Positions 52,129-61,542 are shown, counted from the stretch's first letter. The stretch: DNA of 64,000 bases from Palsa-459 sp963841965 (GCA_963841965.1 CAWJES010000014.1:1-64000); one strand, 5' to 3'. The notes: generated by a model not told the origin, from the sequence alone. Numbers and translations: made by a program.

Positions 52129-53034
52129 TCACTTCGTCACGAACGTCCCGGCCTCGCCTGCCAAGAGCTCGCTGGCATCCTCGAGGCTGCCGATCATCGC
52201 GGGGTTGCCCGTCGACTCGACGAACCTGCACGCAGCCTCGACCTTCGGTCCCATCGAGCCGGCAGCAAAGTCGAGCGCCCGAAGCTCGGCGACGGTGGTG
52301 TGCCCGATGGTGCGCGCCGCGGGAGTCCCGAATTCCACCTCGACGGCCGAGACGTCGGTGAGGAGCAGGAGCGCGTCCGCGCCCAGCTTGCGAGCGATGA
52401 GGGCGGCGGAGAGGTCCTTGTCAATGACCGCCTCGGCCCCGCGGAGGCAGCCGGTCGCGTCTCGGAGCACCGGAATGCCGCCGCCACCGGCGCACACGAC
52501 GACCGCGCCGCTCTCGAGGAGGAGCGCGATGGTCGCGAGCTCGAGGACCTCCATCGGTTCGGGAGAGGGGACGACGCGTCGTCGCGATGCGCCATCGGGT
52601 CGCACTGACCAGCCGAGCTTGCTGACGGCGTCCGCAGCTTCCTGCTCACCGAGGATCTGGCCGACGAACTTCGTTGGTGCGTTGAAGGCCGGGTCAGATC
52701 CGTCGACGAGCGTCTGGTTGATGAGGCTCGCAACCTGGCGGCCGGGCAGAGCGTTCTCGAGCGCCTGCAGGAGCCAGTAGCCGATCATGCCCTGGGTCTG
52801 CGCCCCAAGCACGTCGAACGGATACGGCTTCGGCAGCGATGCATCCGCCGCGCTCTCGACGGCGAGCAACCCGACCTGCGGTCCGTTGCCGTGGGTCACG
52901 ACCAGGTCGTTCGCCCGTGCCACGACGGCGAGGGCCGCGACGGCATCGTCGACGTGGTGCTGTTGGATCTCCGCGGCAGGGACCTCGCCGCGTCGCAGCA
53001 GCGCATTGCCGCCGAGGGCGACGACGAGGCGCAT
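52129..53034 (-). CDS. arcC: Carbamate kinase
   Basis: 301 residues. Amino-acid-kinase fold: VVALGGNALL at the N-terminus, THGNGPQVG, TQGMIGYWL, LINQTLVDGSDPAF, VVCAGGGGIPV, AVIDKDL and SMGPKVEA. It makes ATP and ammonia/CO2 from carbamoyl phosphate and ADP, the last step of the arginine deiminase pathway. Its ATG overlaps the ornithine carbamoyltransferase stop. The order arcD-arcA-arcB-arcC on one strand gives a complete operon. Confidence 0.95.
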   Translation of the reverse strand: MRLVVALGGNALLRRGEVPAAEIQQHHVDDAVAALAVVARANDLVVTHGNGPQVGLLAVESAADASLPKPYPFDVLGAQTQGMIGYWLLQALENALPGRQVASLINQTLVDGSDPAFNAPTKFVGQILGEQEAADAVSKLGWSVRPDGASRRRVVPSPEPMEVLELATIALLLESGAVVVCAGGGGIPVLRDATGCLRGAEAVIDKDLSAALIARKLGADALLLLTDVSAVEVEFGTPAARTIGHTTVAELRALDFAAGSMGPKVEAACRFVESTGNPAMIGSLEDASELLAGEAGTFVTK

Positions 53035-54035
53035 CAGTCCCCGAGGGTCGCGATCATCGTCGCCTTGATCGTGTGCAGCCGATTCTCCGCCTGGTCGAAC
53101 ACGATCGACGCCGCTGACTCGAAGACCTCGTCGGAGACCTCGAGGGCCGTGATGCCCCGCTTCTCGAAGATCTGCCTCCCGACCTCGGTCTCGGTGTTGT
53201 GCATCGCCGGCAGGCAGTGCATGAACTTGACGTCCGGGTTCCCGGTCGCGGCGACGACAGCAGCGTTCACTTGGTACGGGAGGAGCAGGTCGATCCGCTC
53301 GTCCCACTCGTCCGGAGGCTCGCCCATGGAGAGCCACACGTCGGTGTACAGGAAGTCGGCGCCGCGCACGGCCTCCCCGACGTCCTCGGTGATCGTGATC
53401 CTCGCTCCGGACCCGGCGCAGAGCCCGTCGGCTATGGCCCGGACCTCCGTCGTCGGCCACAGCGCCTCGGGGGCGGCGATGCGGACGTCCATCCCAACGA
53501 TCGCGCTCGACACGAGCAGGGAGTTGGCGGTGTTGTTCCGCGCATCGCCCAAGTAGCAGTATGCAACGTCGCCGAGCGGCTTCCTCGAGTGGTCACGGAC
53601 CGTGAGGACGTCGGCGAGCATCTGGGTCGGGTGCCACTGGTCAGTGAGCCCGTTCCATACGGGTACGCCCGCCTCGCGGCCGAGGATCTCGACGCTCTCC
53701 TGGGCGAAGCCCCGGTACTCGATCCCGTCGAACATCCTGCCGAGCACGCGGGCTGTGTCTCGCACGGACTCCTTGTGACCGAGCTGGGACTCCTCGGGCC
53801 CGAGGTACGTGACGTGCGCCCCCTCGTCGTGGGCACCGACCTCGAACGCCGACCGCGTCCTCGTGGATGCCTTCTCGAAGATGAGCGCGATGCTCCGTCC
53901 CGCGAGCCTGGCGCGCTCGCTCTTCACCTTCTTCTCGAGGCGGAGCTCCGCCGCCAGGTCGATGAGGAAGATGAACTCCTCTCTGGTCAGGTCCGTGTCC
54001 TTCAGCAGGTTGCGTCCTCGAAGCATCAGTTCCAT
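53034..54035 (-). CDS. arcB: Ornithine carbamoyltransferase, catabolic
   Basis: 333 residues. Carbamoyl-phosphate site S57-T-R-T-R61 in EKASTRTRSAFE, H135-P-T-Q, the ornithine loop DVWLSMGE and FMHCLPA (catalytic Cys). It converts citrulline and phosphate to ornithine and carbamoyl phosphate when working in the deiminase route. The catabolic role comes from the neighbours: arginine deiminase upstream by 19 bases, carbamate kinase downstream with ATGA overlap. GGAGGA precedes the ATG. Confidence 0.94.
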   Translation of the reverse strand: MELMLRGRNLLKDTDLTREEFIFLIDLAAELRLEKKVKSERARLAGRSIALIFEKASTRTRSAFEVGAHDEGAHVTYLGPEESQLGHKESVRDTARVLGRMFDGIEYRGFAQESVEILGREAGVPVWNGLTDQWHPTQMLADVLTVRDHSRKPLGDVAYCYLGDARNNTANSLLVSSAIVGMDVRIAAPEALWPTTEVRAIADGLCAGSGARITITEDVGEAVRGADFLYTDVWLSMGEPPDEWDERIDLLLPYQVNAAVVAATGNPDVKFMHCLPAMHNTETEVGRQIFEKRGITALEVSDEVFESAASIVFDQAENRLHTIKATMIATLGD

Positions 54036-54053
54036 GTCTCCTCCGTTCTCGGG

Positions 54054-55274
54054 CTAGGCCGCATCGCGCTGGATCGGGCAGGTCATGCACCGCGGTCCTC
54101 CGCGTCCGCGCCCGAGCTCGCTGCCGGCTATGTCGACGACCTCGATGCCGTGCTTGCGCAGCATCGTGTTGGTCGCCACGTTGCGCTCATAGCCCATGAC
54201 GACCCCGGGGGCGACCGCGAGGTAGTTGGTGCCGTCGTCCCACTGCTCGCGCTCCGCTGCACGGATGTCCTCGTCGGTCGTCAGCACCGTGACCTCATCG
54301 ACCTCGAAGATCGCGGCGAGGGTGTCCCACAGGCTGTGGTTCCGCGCGACGCTCAGCCTTCCCGGCTCCTCCCCCGCCGTGATGGTCCAGCTGCGCAGGT
54401 GCCGGTCGAAGTACGGGTAGAGGACGAAGGTCGCGGTGTCGACCATCGACATGACGGTGTCGAGGTGCATGAAGGCGTGGCTGTGCGGGAGCTCGATGGC
54501 GACCACGCGAGTCGCCTGACCGGATTCGAACAGCGCGTGCGCGACGGTCTCGATCGCCATCGGGGTCGTCCGCTCTCCCATGCCGATCAGCACGGAGCCA
54601 TGGCCGATCACGTGGACGTCCCCTCCCTCGATCGTGGCCGGCTGGTAGGTGTGGTCGCCGCCGCCGTAGTAGGTGGCGAACCCGCCGGCCGCGAACATCG
54701 GATGGTACGAGTAGATCGCTCGCGTGTGCAGCGACTCGCGCTGTCGGGCTGGCTTCGCCATCGGGTTGATCGTGACGCCACCGTAGATCCAGCATGAGTT
54801 ATCGCGCTGGAAGAGGTGGTTTGGCAGGGGGGTGAGCAGGAAGTCGTCGGCGCGCAGCATGTCCCACGTGAGGCTGTGCGCGCCCTGCGGGTGCAGGTCC
54901 GCCTTCAGAACGCCACCCACCAGGTACTCCGCGAGCGCCTGCCCGTCGAGGTCCTCGAAGAGCCGGCGGATCGGGGCGACGAGCGAGGGCCCGAGGATCT
55001 CGGGTGTGCAGAGACGGTCGAGGACGAACTTGCGACCCTCGGGCAGCTCCAGGGTCTCGGCGAGCAACTGTCCGTAGTAGTGGACCTCCACGCCCTTGTC
55101 ACGCAGGGCCTGAGCGAATGCATCGTGCTCGGTCTTCGCCTTGGATGCCCAGACGATGTCGTCGAAAAGGAGCGCCCCGATGTTGTCGGGGGTGAGCCTC
55201 GACAACTCGAGGCCAGGGCGGTGGATGATCGCCCTTCGAAGCTGGCCGACTTCCGAATCAACGGAGAATGTCAT
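54054..55274 (-). CDS. arcA: Arginine deiminase
   Basis: 406 residues from ATG 55274, preceded by GAGGGAG; the frame to 55313 lacks support. Motifs: VGQLRRAIIHRPGLEL, FQRDNSCWIYGG, EGGDVHVIG (Asp/His), HLDTVMSM and the nucleophile Cys in PRCMTCP near the C-terminus. It hydrolyses arginine to citrulline and ammonia. In acid-prone bacteria this gives both ATP and pH relief. The permease lies 45 bases upstream. Confidence 0.96.
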   Translation of the reverse strand: MTFSVDSEVGQLRRAIIHRPGLELSRLTPDNIGALLFDDIVWASKAKTEHDAFAQALRDKGVEVHYYGQLLAETLELPEGRKFVLDRLCTPEILGPSLVAPIRRLFEDLDGQALAEYLVGGVLKADLHPQGAHSLTWDMLRADDFLLTPLPNHLFQRDNSCWIYGGVTINPMAKPARQRESLHTRAIYSYHPMFAAGGFATYYGGGDHTYQPATIEGGDVHVIGHGSVLIGMGERTTPMAIETVAHALFESGQATRVVAIELPHSHAFMHLDTVMSMVDTATFVLYPYFDRHLRSWTITAGEEPGRLSVARNHSLWDTLAAIFEVDEVTVLTTDEDIRAAEREQWDDGTNYLAVAPGVVMGYERNVATNTMLRKHGIEVVDIAGSELGRGRGGPRCMTCPIQRDAA

Positions 55275-55319
55275 TGCGACTCCCTCATCTCTCGTGCTGG
55301 TCGTTGCTGGCATGGCCGG

Positions 55320-56834
55320 TCACGGCGCCTTGGCGAGAGCCACCGCGGGCTGCTCGGCAGGAAGGTCCACCGGTTCAGGCGCCTCGCCCAGGCGCTGTCG
55401 CCGCGCGTTCAGGAACGCGTAGAGCACAAGCCCGGCAAGGATCACGACCAGCGCCTGGTAGACGACCTGGTAACCCGACGCGAACGTCACCCACATCGAG
55501 AACAGCACGCTCGCGCCGGCGACCGTGAGGTCGCGTGCCAGCGCCCAACCCTGCACGCGACGGCGGCGCGAGACGAGGAAGGTGAGCTGCGCGATCGCTG
55601 AGAAGAAGTACGGGATGGCGACAGTGACGACCGTGAGGTCGACCAGATAGGTGAACACCGTCAGGCCGGAACTGGACGTGTAGCGCCAGAGCATCAGCAA
55701 CGAGGGGAGCAGGGTGCCGACCAGGATGCCGAACCATGCCGTCCCGTTCCGATCGGTCCAGGCGAACGGCCGCGGGAACAGGTCGTCCTGGGCGATCGCC
55801 CTCGATGTCTCAGTCACGATCAGCGTCCATCCGTTGAGCGCGCCGATGCCGGAGATCACGGCGAGTGCCGCAATGAACTTCCCCGCCCAGGCGTTGTTCG
55901 GGAAGATGCTCTGGAATGCGTTGACGAACGGAGATCCCGTGCCGACGAGCGTGTGGTGCGCGACGAGACCCATGACTGCGGCAGTCACGAGGACGTAGAG
56001 GATCGCGCTCACGGCGGTGCCGATCACCGACGCTCGCATCACGTTCTTCCGAGGGTTCGCCACACGCTTCGCTGTCATCGCAGCTGCCTCCACCCCGATG
56101 AAGCTGAAGAGCGCCACGCCAGCCGCGATGCCGATCGCGCTGTAGAGGCTCCCTCCCGATGCGTTGAACGGCCCGAAGTTCGCCTTGTCGACGAAGAACC
56201 ACCCGACGACGCCGACGAACAGGAGGGGCAGGAACTTGAGGACGACGGTGACGTTCTGGAACCAGGCCATCTGACGGACGCCGGCGAGGTTCACGAGCGC
56301 CGGGATCCACAGGCCGATGAGGGCGATCCCCCAGTTCTCCATGCCCGTCGGGTTGCTGATGCCGAAGAGCGCGTCCACGTAGAAGACCCAGGAGGCGACG
56401 ATTGCCGCGTTGCCCGCCCAGGCCTGGATCCAGTAGCACCAGCCGACGAGGTAGCCGGCGAAGTCGCCGAACTCGTGTCGCGAGTACGCGTACAAGCCGC
56501 CATCGCTGTTCGGCACGCGCTTCGTCAGCTGCCCGAACAGGACCGCGAGGAGCATCGCGCCCACGGCGATCACGCCGAGCACGATGATGCCCATCGTCCC
56601 GGCGCCTGCCAGGACCGCGGGCATCGTGAAGACCCCGGTTCCCACGATGCTCCCGATGACGAGTCCCGTCGCCGACGTCAGGCCGAGGGTGCGGGCCTTC
56701 ACCTGGTTCCGCGAGGAGAGCGGTTCGTCGGGGGTCATCGATCCACGCGAAGCGTCGCCGACCCCCGCGTCGCCGTCTCCCGAGGCCGCCGGAATATCAG
56801 GACTGGAAACGATGCTCGGAACCGTGCTGGTCAT
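55320..56834 (-). CDS. arcD: APC-family amino acid permease, arginine/ornithine antiporter candidate
   Basis: 504 residues from ATG 56834; a longer frame to 56948 has no ribosome site. After a 45-residue hydrophilic leader there are about 12 helices. APC landmarks: LGLTSATGLVIGSIVGTGVF in helix 1, PNSDGGLYAYSRHEFG, GVALFSFIGVEAAAMTAKRV in helix 6 and ISGIGALNGWTLIVTET. The substrate is inferred from its place before arcA, arcB and arcC; it most likely exchanges arginine for ornithine. Note that about 40 bases of AT-richer DNA precede the operon around 56940-57080. Confidence 0.88.
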   Translation of the reverse strand: MTSTVPSIVSSPDIPAASGDGDAGVGDASRGSMTPDEPLSSRNQVKARTLGLTSATGLVIGSIVGTGVFTMPAVLAGAGTMGIIVLGVIAVGAMLLAVLFGQLTKRVPNSDGGLYAYSRHEFGDFAGYLVGWCYWIQAWAGNAAIVASWVFYVDALFGISNPTGMENWGIALIGLWIPALVNLAGVRQMAWFQNVTVVLKFLPLLFVGVVGWFFVDKANFGPFNASGGSLYSAIGIAAGVALFSFIGVEAAAMTAKRVANPRKNVMRASVIGTAVSAILYVLVTAAVMGLVAHHTLVGTGSPFVNAFQSIFPNNAWAGKFIAALAVISGIGALNGWTLIVTETSRAIAQDDLFPRPFAWTDRNGTAWFGILVGTLLPSLLMLWRYTSSSGLTVFTYLVDLTVVTVAIPYFFSAIAQLTFLVSRRRRVQGWALARDLTVAGASVLFSMWVTFASGYQVVYQALVVILAGLVLYAFLNARRQRLGEAPEPVDLPAEQPAVALAKAP

Positions 56835-57149
56835 GGCGCCACCGATCTCTGTGGGCCCGGGGGGCCCGGACCACCGCCACTTCAGCGTTCCCTGCGGAAC
56901 GCCTCGCCTCCAATTGTGGAGACTCAGATGACCATGGTCCAGAGTCAAATGTCATTGCGAAGACTGCCTGAATTCACCCTAATGACAACGCACGGAACTC
57001 TGACCTGACTGCGCAGCGATATGGACTTTCATTCGGACTCGATCCATTGCTTCTGTAGTTAATTCGTGAATAAAGCGTGAAGACAATGGCTGCTCACAGT
57101 CGTCAGGATGACGCCGAACGAGCGCCATGCCCACCCGGTGCTGGTCTGG
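56835..57149. other. Upstream region of the arginine deiminase operon
   Basis: No gene. The part from about 56940 to 57080 is distinctly AT-rich for this window (it includes TTAATTCGTGAATAAAG around 57060), as expected of a promoter/operator region for the divergent-facing arc operon. No ArgR or Crp box can be named with confidence. Confidence 0.4.
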
Positions 57150-57200
57150 GCTGGCTGGTCGTCACCAGTGTGACGAGGGGAGGCGCGACGACCAGCCAGC
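57150..57200 (-). terminator. 14-base stem-loop downstream of the alcohol dehydrogenase
   Basis: GCTGGCTGGTCGTC (57150-57163) pairs perfectly with GACGACCAGCCAGC (57187-57200) around a 23-base loop. It lies 80 bases beyond the minus-strand stop at 57280 and follows a second hairpin. No T-run on either side, as is common in actinobacterial terminators. Confidence 0.55.
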
Positions 57201-57211
57201 ACACGGGTGCG

Positions 57212-57245
57212 GGGCCGAACCGGGGGTCACAGACCGGTTCGGCCC
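57212..57245 (-). terminator. 12-base stem, 10-base loop hairpin after the alcohol dehydrogenase
   Basis: GGGCCGAACCGG (57212-57223), loop GGGTCACAGA, CCGGTTCGGCCC (57234-57245): a perfect 12-base stem starting 35 bases after the stop at 57280. With the 57150-57200 stem it gives two tandem hairpins, probably ending the alcohol dehydrogenase transcript and insulating it from the arc operon promoter. Confidence 0.62.
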
Positions 57246-57279
57246 AGCGCACCCTCTTCGGCTGCCCTGAGCGGGGGGC

Positions 57280-58320
57280 TCAGTGGGACAGCACGACCTT
57301 TAGGGCGCCTGTGTCGGCTGCGCGGCCGAACACGTCGTACGCCGTTTCCATCTCGTCCATCGAGAAGTGGTGCGTCACGACCTGGCCGACGTCGACCTGG
57401 TGGGTGGTGACGAGCCGCATCAGCGTGGGCGTCGAGTACGTGTCGACGAGTCCCGTCGTGATGGTCACGTCGCGGATCCACAGCGACTCGAGGTGCAGCG
57501 TCGCCGGCTTGCCGTGGACGCCGATGTTCGCCACGTACCCTCCGGCTCGCACGAGCTCCACGCACTGCTCGAACGCCTCGGGCGTGCCCACGGCTTCGAT
57601 CACGACGTCGGCGCCGAGGCCTCCGGTCATCTCGAACACGATGGCCTTGGGGTCTTCGGTGGTGTTGTTGACCGTCACGTCCGCACCGAACCGCTTCGCG
57701 GCCTCGAGGCGCGTGTCGGCCATGTCGATCGCCACGATGTGGCTGGGCGAGAACAGCTTCGCGCCAAGGATCGCAGCCAGCCCGATCGGGCCGGAGCCAA
57801 CGATCGCGACGGTGTCACCAGGCTGGACGTGTCCGTTCAGGACGCCCACCTCGTAGGAGGTCGGCATGATGTCGGCGAGCATCAGCACTTCCTCGTCCTT
57901 CGCGCCCTCGGGCACCTTGTAGAGCGAGTTGTCCGCGAACGGGACGCGAACCATCTCCGCCTGCGTGCCGTCGATCAGGTGGCCGAGGATCCAGCCGCCG
58001 CCATCGAGGCACTGCCCGTAGCGACCCTCGCGGCAGAACCTGCAGTGCCCGCATGCTGAGATGCAGGACACAAGCACGTGGTCCCCGACGGACATCGTCT
58101 TCACGCCTGTTCCGACTTCCATCACGGTCCCCACGGCCTCGTGCCCCAGGATCCTCCCGGCAGCCACCTCGGGCACGTCGCCCTTCAAGATGTGCAGGTC
58201 GGTACCGCAGATCGTCGTCGCATCCACGCGAACAATCGCGTCGGTGTCCTCCATGATCACTGGCTGGGGGACGTCCTTCCACGCCATCATTCCTGGACCT
58301 TCATAGACAAGTGCCTTCAT
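57280..58320 (-). CDS. Zinc-dependent alcohol dehydrogenase (MDR family)
   Basis: 346 residues from ATG 58320 with GGAGGACGAC just upstream; the frame beyond is not coding. Catalytic zinc ligands in ICGTDLHILKGDVPE and GHEAVGTV; the structural zinc Cys cluster CISACGHCRFCREGRYGQC; Rossmann GSGPIGLAAILGAKLF. Medium-chain alcohol dehydrogenase of the Tdh/AdhP type. It sits in a run with a second such enzyme and an aldehyde dehydrogenase, so oxidation of short alcohols is its likely job. Two strong hairpins follow the stop. Confidence 0.93.
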   Translation of the reverse strand: MKALVYEGPGMMAWKDVPQPVIMEDTDAIVRVDATTICGTDLHILKGDVPEVAAGRILGHEAVGTVMEVGTGVKTMSVGDHVLVSCISACGHCRFCREGRYGQCLDGGGWILGHLIDGTQAEMVRVPFADNSLYKVPEGAKDEEVLMLADIMPTSYEVGVLNGHVQPGDTVAIVGSGPIGLAAILGAKLFSPSHIVAIDMADTRLEAAKRFGADVTVNNTTEDPKAIVFEMTGGLGADVVIEAVGTPEAFEQCVELVRAGGYVANIGVHGKPATLHLESLWIRDVTITTGLVDTYSTPTLMRLVTTHQVDVGQVVTHHFSMDEMETAYDVFGRAADTGALKVVLSH

Positions 58321-58402
58321 GTCGTCCTCCTTCGCTTGGACAGACATGTGCAGTGTGGCGGAGCCCTCGGATTCCACTAGTGCCAAAGGTCCCCCGCGAG
58401 GA

Positions 58403-59428
58403 CTAGTCGGGCGGCCCGTTGACGAGGACCGCCGCCCCGTTGACCCTGTCCCCCGCGAGGTCGGACAGGGCCCGGTTGGCGTCCTCCATCGGGTAGGCGA
58501 CCGTCGATGCAACCACGCCGAACCGGGCGGCGAGGGCCAGGAAGTCCTCGCCGTCCTGGCGCGTGTTGGCGGTGACGCTGCACAATGTGCGCTCCTCGAA
58601 GAGGTGTCGTGCGTAGTCGAGCGTCGGGATGTCGGTCAGATGGATCCCGGCGATCGCGAGGGTCCCGCCACGGTCGAGCGCCTCGAGCGCCGGAAGCACC
58701 AGCGTTCCGACGGGTGCGAACAGGATCGCCGAGTCGAGCGGCTCGGGGGGCCGGTCCGAGGCGCCGCCCGCGCTGGCGGCACCGAGGTCGAGGGCGAGCT
58801 GGCGAGCCTCAGGGGACCTCGTCATCACGTGCACCCTGGCGCCCGTGGCCAGGGCGATCTGTGCGGTGATGTGGGCGGACCCGCCGAAGCCGTAGATCCC
58901 GAGGGTCCCGGCTTCGGGCAGGTTCGCGCGCAGGAGCGCCCGGTAGCCGATGATCCCGGCGCACAGCATGGGTGCCGCCTGCTCGTCGGTGAAGGCTTCG
59001 GGGATCCGGTAGACGAAGTGCTCGTCCGCGACGATCCGATCCGCGTACCCGCCGTCGATGTCCCACCCGGTGAAGGTCGGTTCAAGGCAGAGGTTCTCCC
59101 GTCCTGAGAGGCAGAACCGGCACGCTCCGCAGGTCCGGGCGAGCCACGGGACCCCGACGCGGTCACCGACCGAGAAACGGGAGGCCCCGCTCCCGAGGCG
59201 GGCCACGACCCCCACGACCTCGTGTCCCGGGATGACGAGGTGCCGGGAAGGAAGGAGGTCACCCTCTGCGAGATGCAGGTCGGTCCTGCACACTCCGCAG
59301 GCCGAGACCTCGATGAGCAGCTGCCCGGACATGGGCTCGGGCGTGGCGCGCTCAATGCGGCGCAGCGGGTGTGAGTCGATCGGCCCGGGCTCGTCTACCA
59401 CCCACGCGCACATGGTGTCGCCCGACAT
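58403..59428 (-). CDS. Zinc-type alcohol dehydrogenase, AdhA-like
   Basis: 341 residues. ATG 59428 has GGAGGTAC directly before it, deciding it over later ATGs. Zinc site CGVCRTDLHLAEGDL and GHEVVGVVA; structural Cys cluster TCGACRFCLSGRENLC; cofactor loop IYGFGGSAHITAQIA, where GFGGSA replaces the usual GxGxxG, as in AdhA-like enzymes that favour NADP. It is 82 bases upstream of the other alcohol dehydrogenase and divergent from the aldehyde dehydrogenase, so alcohol-to-aldehyde and aldehyde-to-acid steps share one control region. Confidence 0.92.
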   Translation of the reverse strand: MSGDTMCAWVVDEPGPIDSHPLRRIERATPEPMSGQLLIEVSACGVCRTDLHLAEGDLLPSRHLVIPGHEVVGVVARLGSGASRFSVGDRVGVPWLARTCGACRFCLSGRENLCLEPTFTGWDIDGGYADRIVADEHFVYRIPEAFTDEQAAPMLCAGIIGYRALLRANLPEAGTLGIYGFGGSAHITAQIALATGARVHVMTRSPEARQLALDLGAASAGGASDRPPEPLDSAILFAPVGTLVLPALEALDRGGTLAIAGIHLTDIPTLDYARHLFEERTLCSVTANTRQDGEDFLALAARFGVVASTVAYPMEDANRALSDLAGDRVNGAAVLVNGPPD

Positions 59429-59626
59429 GTACCTCCAACCGCCGTTGCAACGCATTGTCGCAGGGATCGATCAGTCACCCAAGCACAGCAGCGACCCAGC
59501 GGCAAGGGACTTCCGACCCTATCGCCCCACACCGTCCGGCCCCACGTTGAAAGTGAGTGGCGAGACCGTCACCGCTCGGGAAGCGATCCGACCTTCCTCC
59601 GACGGTCCGAGGTACAAGGAGTTGCA

Positions 59627-61195
59627 ATGACACTAACCACAGACCATGAGATGGCCACTGCCCCAGCAGAGAGCGCCGCATTCATCGCACCTGGCAAGCC
59701 GGGCAGCATCGTCGAGTTGAAGACCCGCTACGACAACTTCATCGGCGGCAGATGGGTGGCGCCGGTCAAGGGCTCGTACATGATGAACCTGAGCCCTGTG
59801 AACGGACTGCCGTTCTGCGAGGTCGCCAAGTCGACGGCGGAGGATGTGGAACTCGCGCTGGACGCAGCGCACCGCGCGAAGGATGCGTGGGGCGAGACCT
59901 CCCTGACCGGACGGGCAGCGGTCCTCAACAGGATCGCCGACGTCATGGAGGCGAACCTCGAGATGCTCGCGGTCGCCGAGAGCTGGGAGAACGGCAAGCC
60001 GGTGCGCGAGACCCTCGCTGCGGACATTCCCCTCGCAGTGGACCACTTCCGGTACTTTGCCGGCGCGACGCGCTCACTCGAGGGACGCTCGACCGAGATC
60101 GACAACGATACGGTGGCCTACCACTTCCACGAGCCGCTTGGGGTCGTCGGCCAGATCATCCCCTTCAACTTCCCGCTCCTCATGGCCGCATGGAAGATCG
60201 CCCCGGCTCTCGCTGCGGGGAACTGCACCGTCGTGAAGCCCGCCTCACCCACGCCCTGGTCGATCCTGAAGCTCGCAGAGCTGATCGCCGACGTGGTGCC
60301 CCCGGGGGTCGTGAACATCATCACCGGTCCGGGAGCGGAGATCGGCAAGGCGCTCGCCTCGAGTCCGCGAATCGCGAAGATCGGCTTCACGGGTGAGACG
60401 GTCACCGGCAGGTTGATCATGCAGTACGCGGCGGAGAATCTCATCCCATCGACCGTCGAGCTCGGCGGGAAGTCGCCGAACATCTTCTTCGCCGACGTCA
60501 TGGACCAGGACGACGAGTTCCTGGACAAGGCCATCGAAGGCCTCGTGCTCTACGCCTTCAACAAGGGTGAGGTCTGCACATGCCCATCGCGCGCACTCAT
60601 CCACGAGTCGATCTATGACGCCTTCATGGCGCGCGTCCTCCCGAGGATCGAGCGCATCGTGCAGGGGAATCCCCTGGACCCCGCGACCATGATCGGCGCA
60701 CAGGTGTCCTCCCAGCAGCTCGAGAAGATCACGTCGTACGTCGAGATCGGGCTGAAGGAGGGCGCGGAGTGCCTGATCGGCGGGAAGCGCAAGATGCTCA
60801 GCGGCGGGCTCGAGGACGGCTATTACTTCGAGCCGACCGTGCTCAAGGGCAACAACAAGATGCGCGTCTTCCAGGAGGAGATCTTCGGACCGGTCCTCGC
60901 CGTGACGACCTTCACGGACGAGGCTGACGCGCTTGCGATCGCCAACGACACGCCTTACGGGCTCGGCGCCGGCGTCTGGACGAGGAACGGCAACCTCGCG
61001 TACCGAATGGGCCGGGGCATCAAGGCCGGCCGGGTCTGGACGAACTGCTACCACCTCTACCCCGCCGGGGCCGCATTCGGCGGCTACAAGATCTCCGGTG
61101 TCGGTCGTGAGAACCACCAGATGATGCTGGAGCACTACTCCCAGACGAAGAACCTGCTGGTGAGCTACAGCACAAAGCCGCTCGGCTTCTTCTGA
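59627..61195 (+). CDS. Aldehyde dehydrogenase, AldB/ExaC-like acetaldehyde dehydrogenase
   Basis: 522 residues. NAD loop FTGETVTGR, general base E278 in VELGGKSPN, catalytic C317 in FNKGEVCTCPSR, and oxyanion N181 in PFNFPL. The GEVCTCPSR form is typical of AldB and ExaC acetaldehyde dehydrogenases, which oxidise acetaldehyde to acetate. AAGGAG precedes the ATG. A DUF779 gene follows 11 bases later, a pairing seen in many bacteria. With two alcohol dehydrogenases upstream and an acetate-activation locus elsewhere in the window, an ethanol-to-acetyl-CoA route is complete. Confidence 0.94.
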   Translation: MTLTTDHEMATAPAESAAFIAPGKPGSIVELKTRYDNFIGGRWVAPVKGSYMMNLSPVNGLPFCEVAKSTAEDVELALDAAHRAKDAWGETSLTGRAAVLNRIADVMEANLEMLAVAESWENGKPVRETLAADIPLAVDHFRYFAGATRSLEGRSTEIDNDTVAYHFHEPLGVVGQIIPFNFPLLMAAWKIAPALAAGNCTVVKPASPTPWSILKLAELIADVVPPGVVNIITGPGAEIGKALASSPRIAKIGFTGETVTGRLIMQYAAENLIPSTVELGGKSPNIFFADVMDQDDEFLDKAIEGLVLYAFNKGEVCTCPSRALIHESIYDAFMARVLPRIERIVQGNPLDPATMIGAQVSSQQLEKITSYVEIGLKEGAECLIGGKRKMLSGGLEDGYYFEPTVLKGNNKMRVFQEEIFGPVLAVTTFTDEADALAIANDTPYGLGAGVWTRNGNLAYRMGRGIKAGRVWTNCYHLYPAGAAFGGYKISGVGRENHQMMLEHYSQTKNLLVSYSTKPLGFF

Positions 61196-61206
61196 GGCTG
61201 CGGACC

Positions 61207-61542
61207 ATGGAAACGGCACCGCAACCCCGCGTGCTCGCGACGCCCGAGGCGGTCGACGCGATCGACGAGCTCGTGGAGGCTCGGGGTCCGGTGCTTTTCT
61301 TCCAGTCCGCCGGGTGCTGCGAGGGCAGCATCCCGATGTGCTTCGGGGTGGGCGAGTTCGTGATCAGCTCGCACGATGTCCTCCTCGGCACGCCGGGAGG
61401 CTGCCCCTTCTACATCGACGTCCGGCAGTGCGATGCCCTGCCCGACCTCAGGCTCCTGCTCGACGTTTCGGAAGGCGAACCCGAGGGGTTCTCGCTGCCC
61501 GCCGGGAGGGGTCGGCACTTCGTCACCCGGGACCTCGTCTAG
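61207..61542 (+). CDS. DUF779 protein partner of aldehyde dehydrogenase
   Basis: 111 residues, matching DUF779 throughout: FFQSAGCCEGSIPMCFGVGE (with the C-C and Cys cluster), ISSHDVLLGTPGGCPFYID and EGFSLPAGRGRHF. The Cys-rich motif could bind a metal. The family is found almost only beside AldB-type aldehyde dehydrogenases and its role is not established; it may deliver or protect a cofactor. Operon with the preceding gene. Confidence 0.9.
   Translation: METAPQPRVLATPEAVDAIDELVEARGPVLFFQSAGCCEGSIPMCFGVGEFVISSHDVLLGTPGGCPFYIDVRQCDALPDLRLLLDVSEGEPEGFSLPAGRGRHFVTRDLV

Noticed and set aside
52129..54035. Anabolic arginine genes (argF type)
   Set aside because: Arginine deiminase, carbamate kinase and a permease in one operon point to the catabolic pathway.
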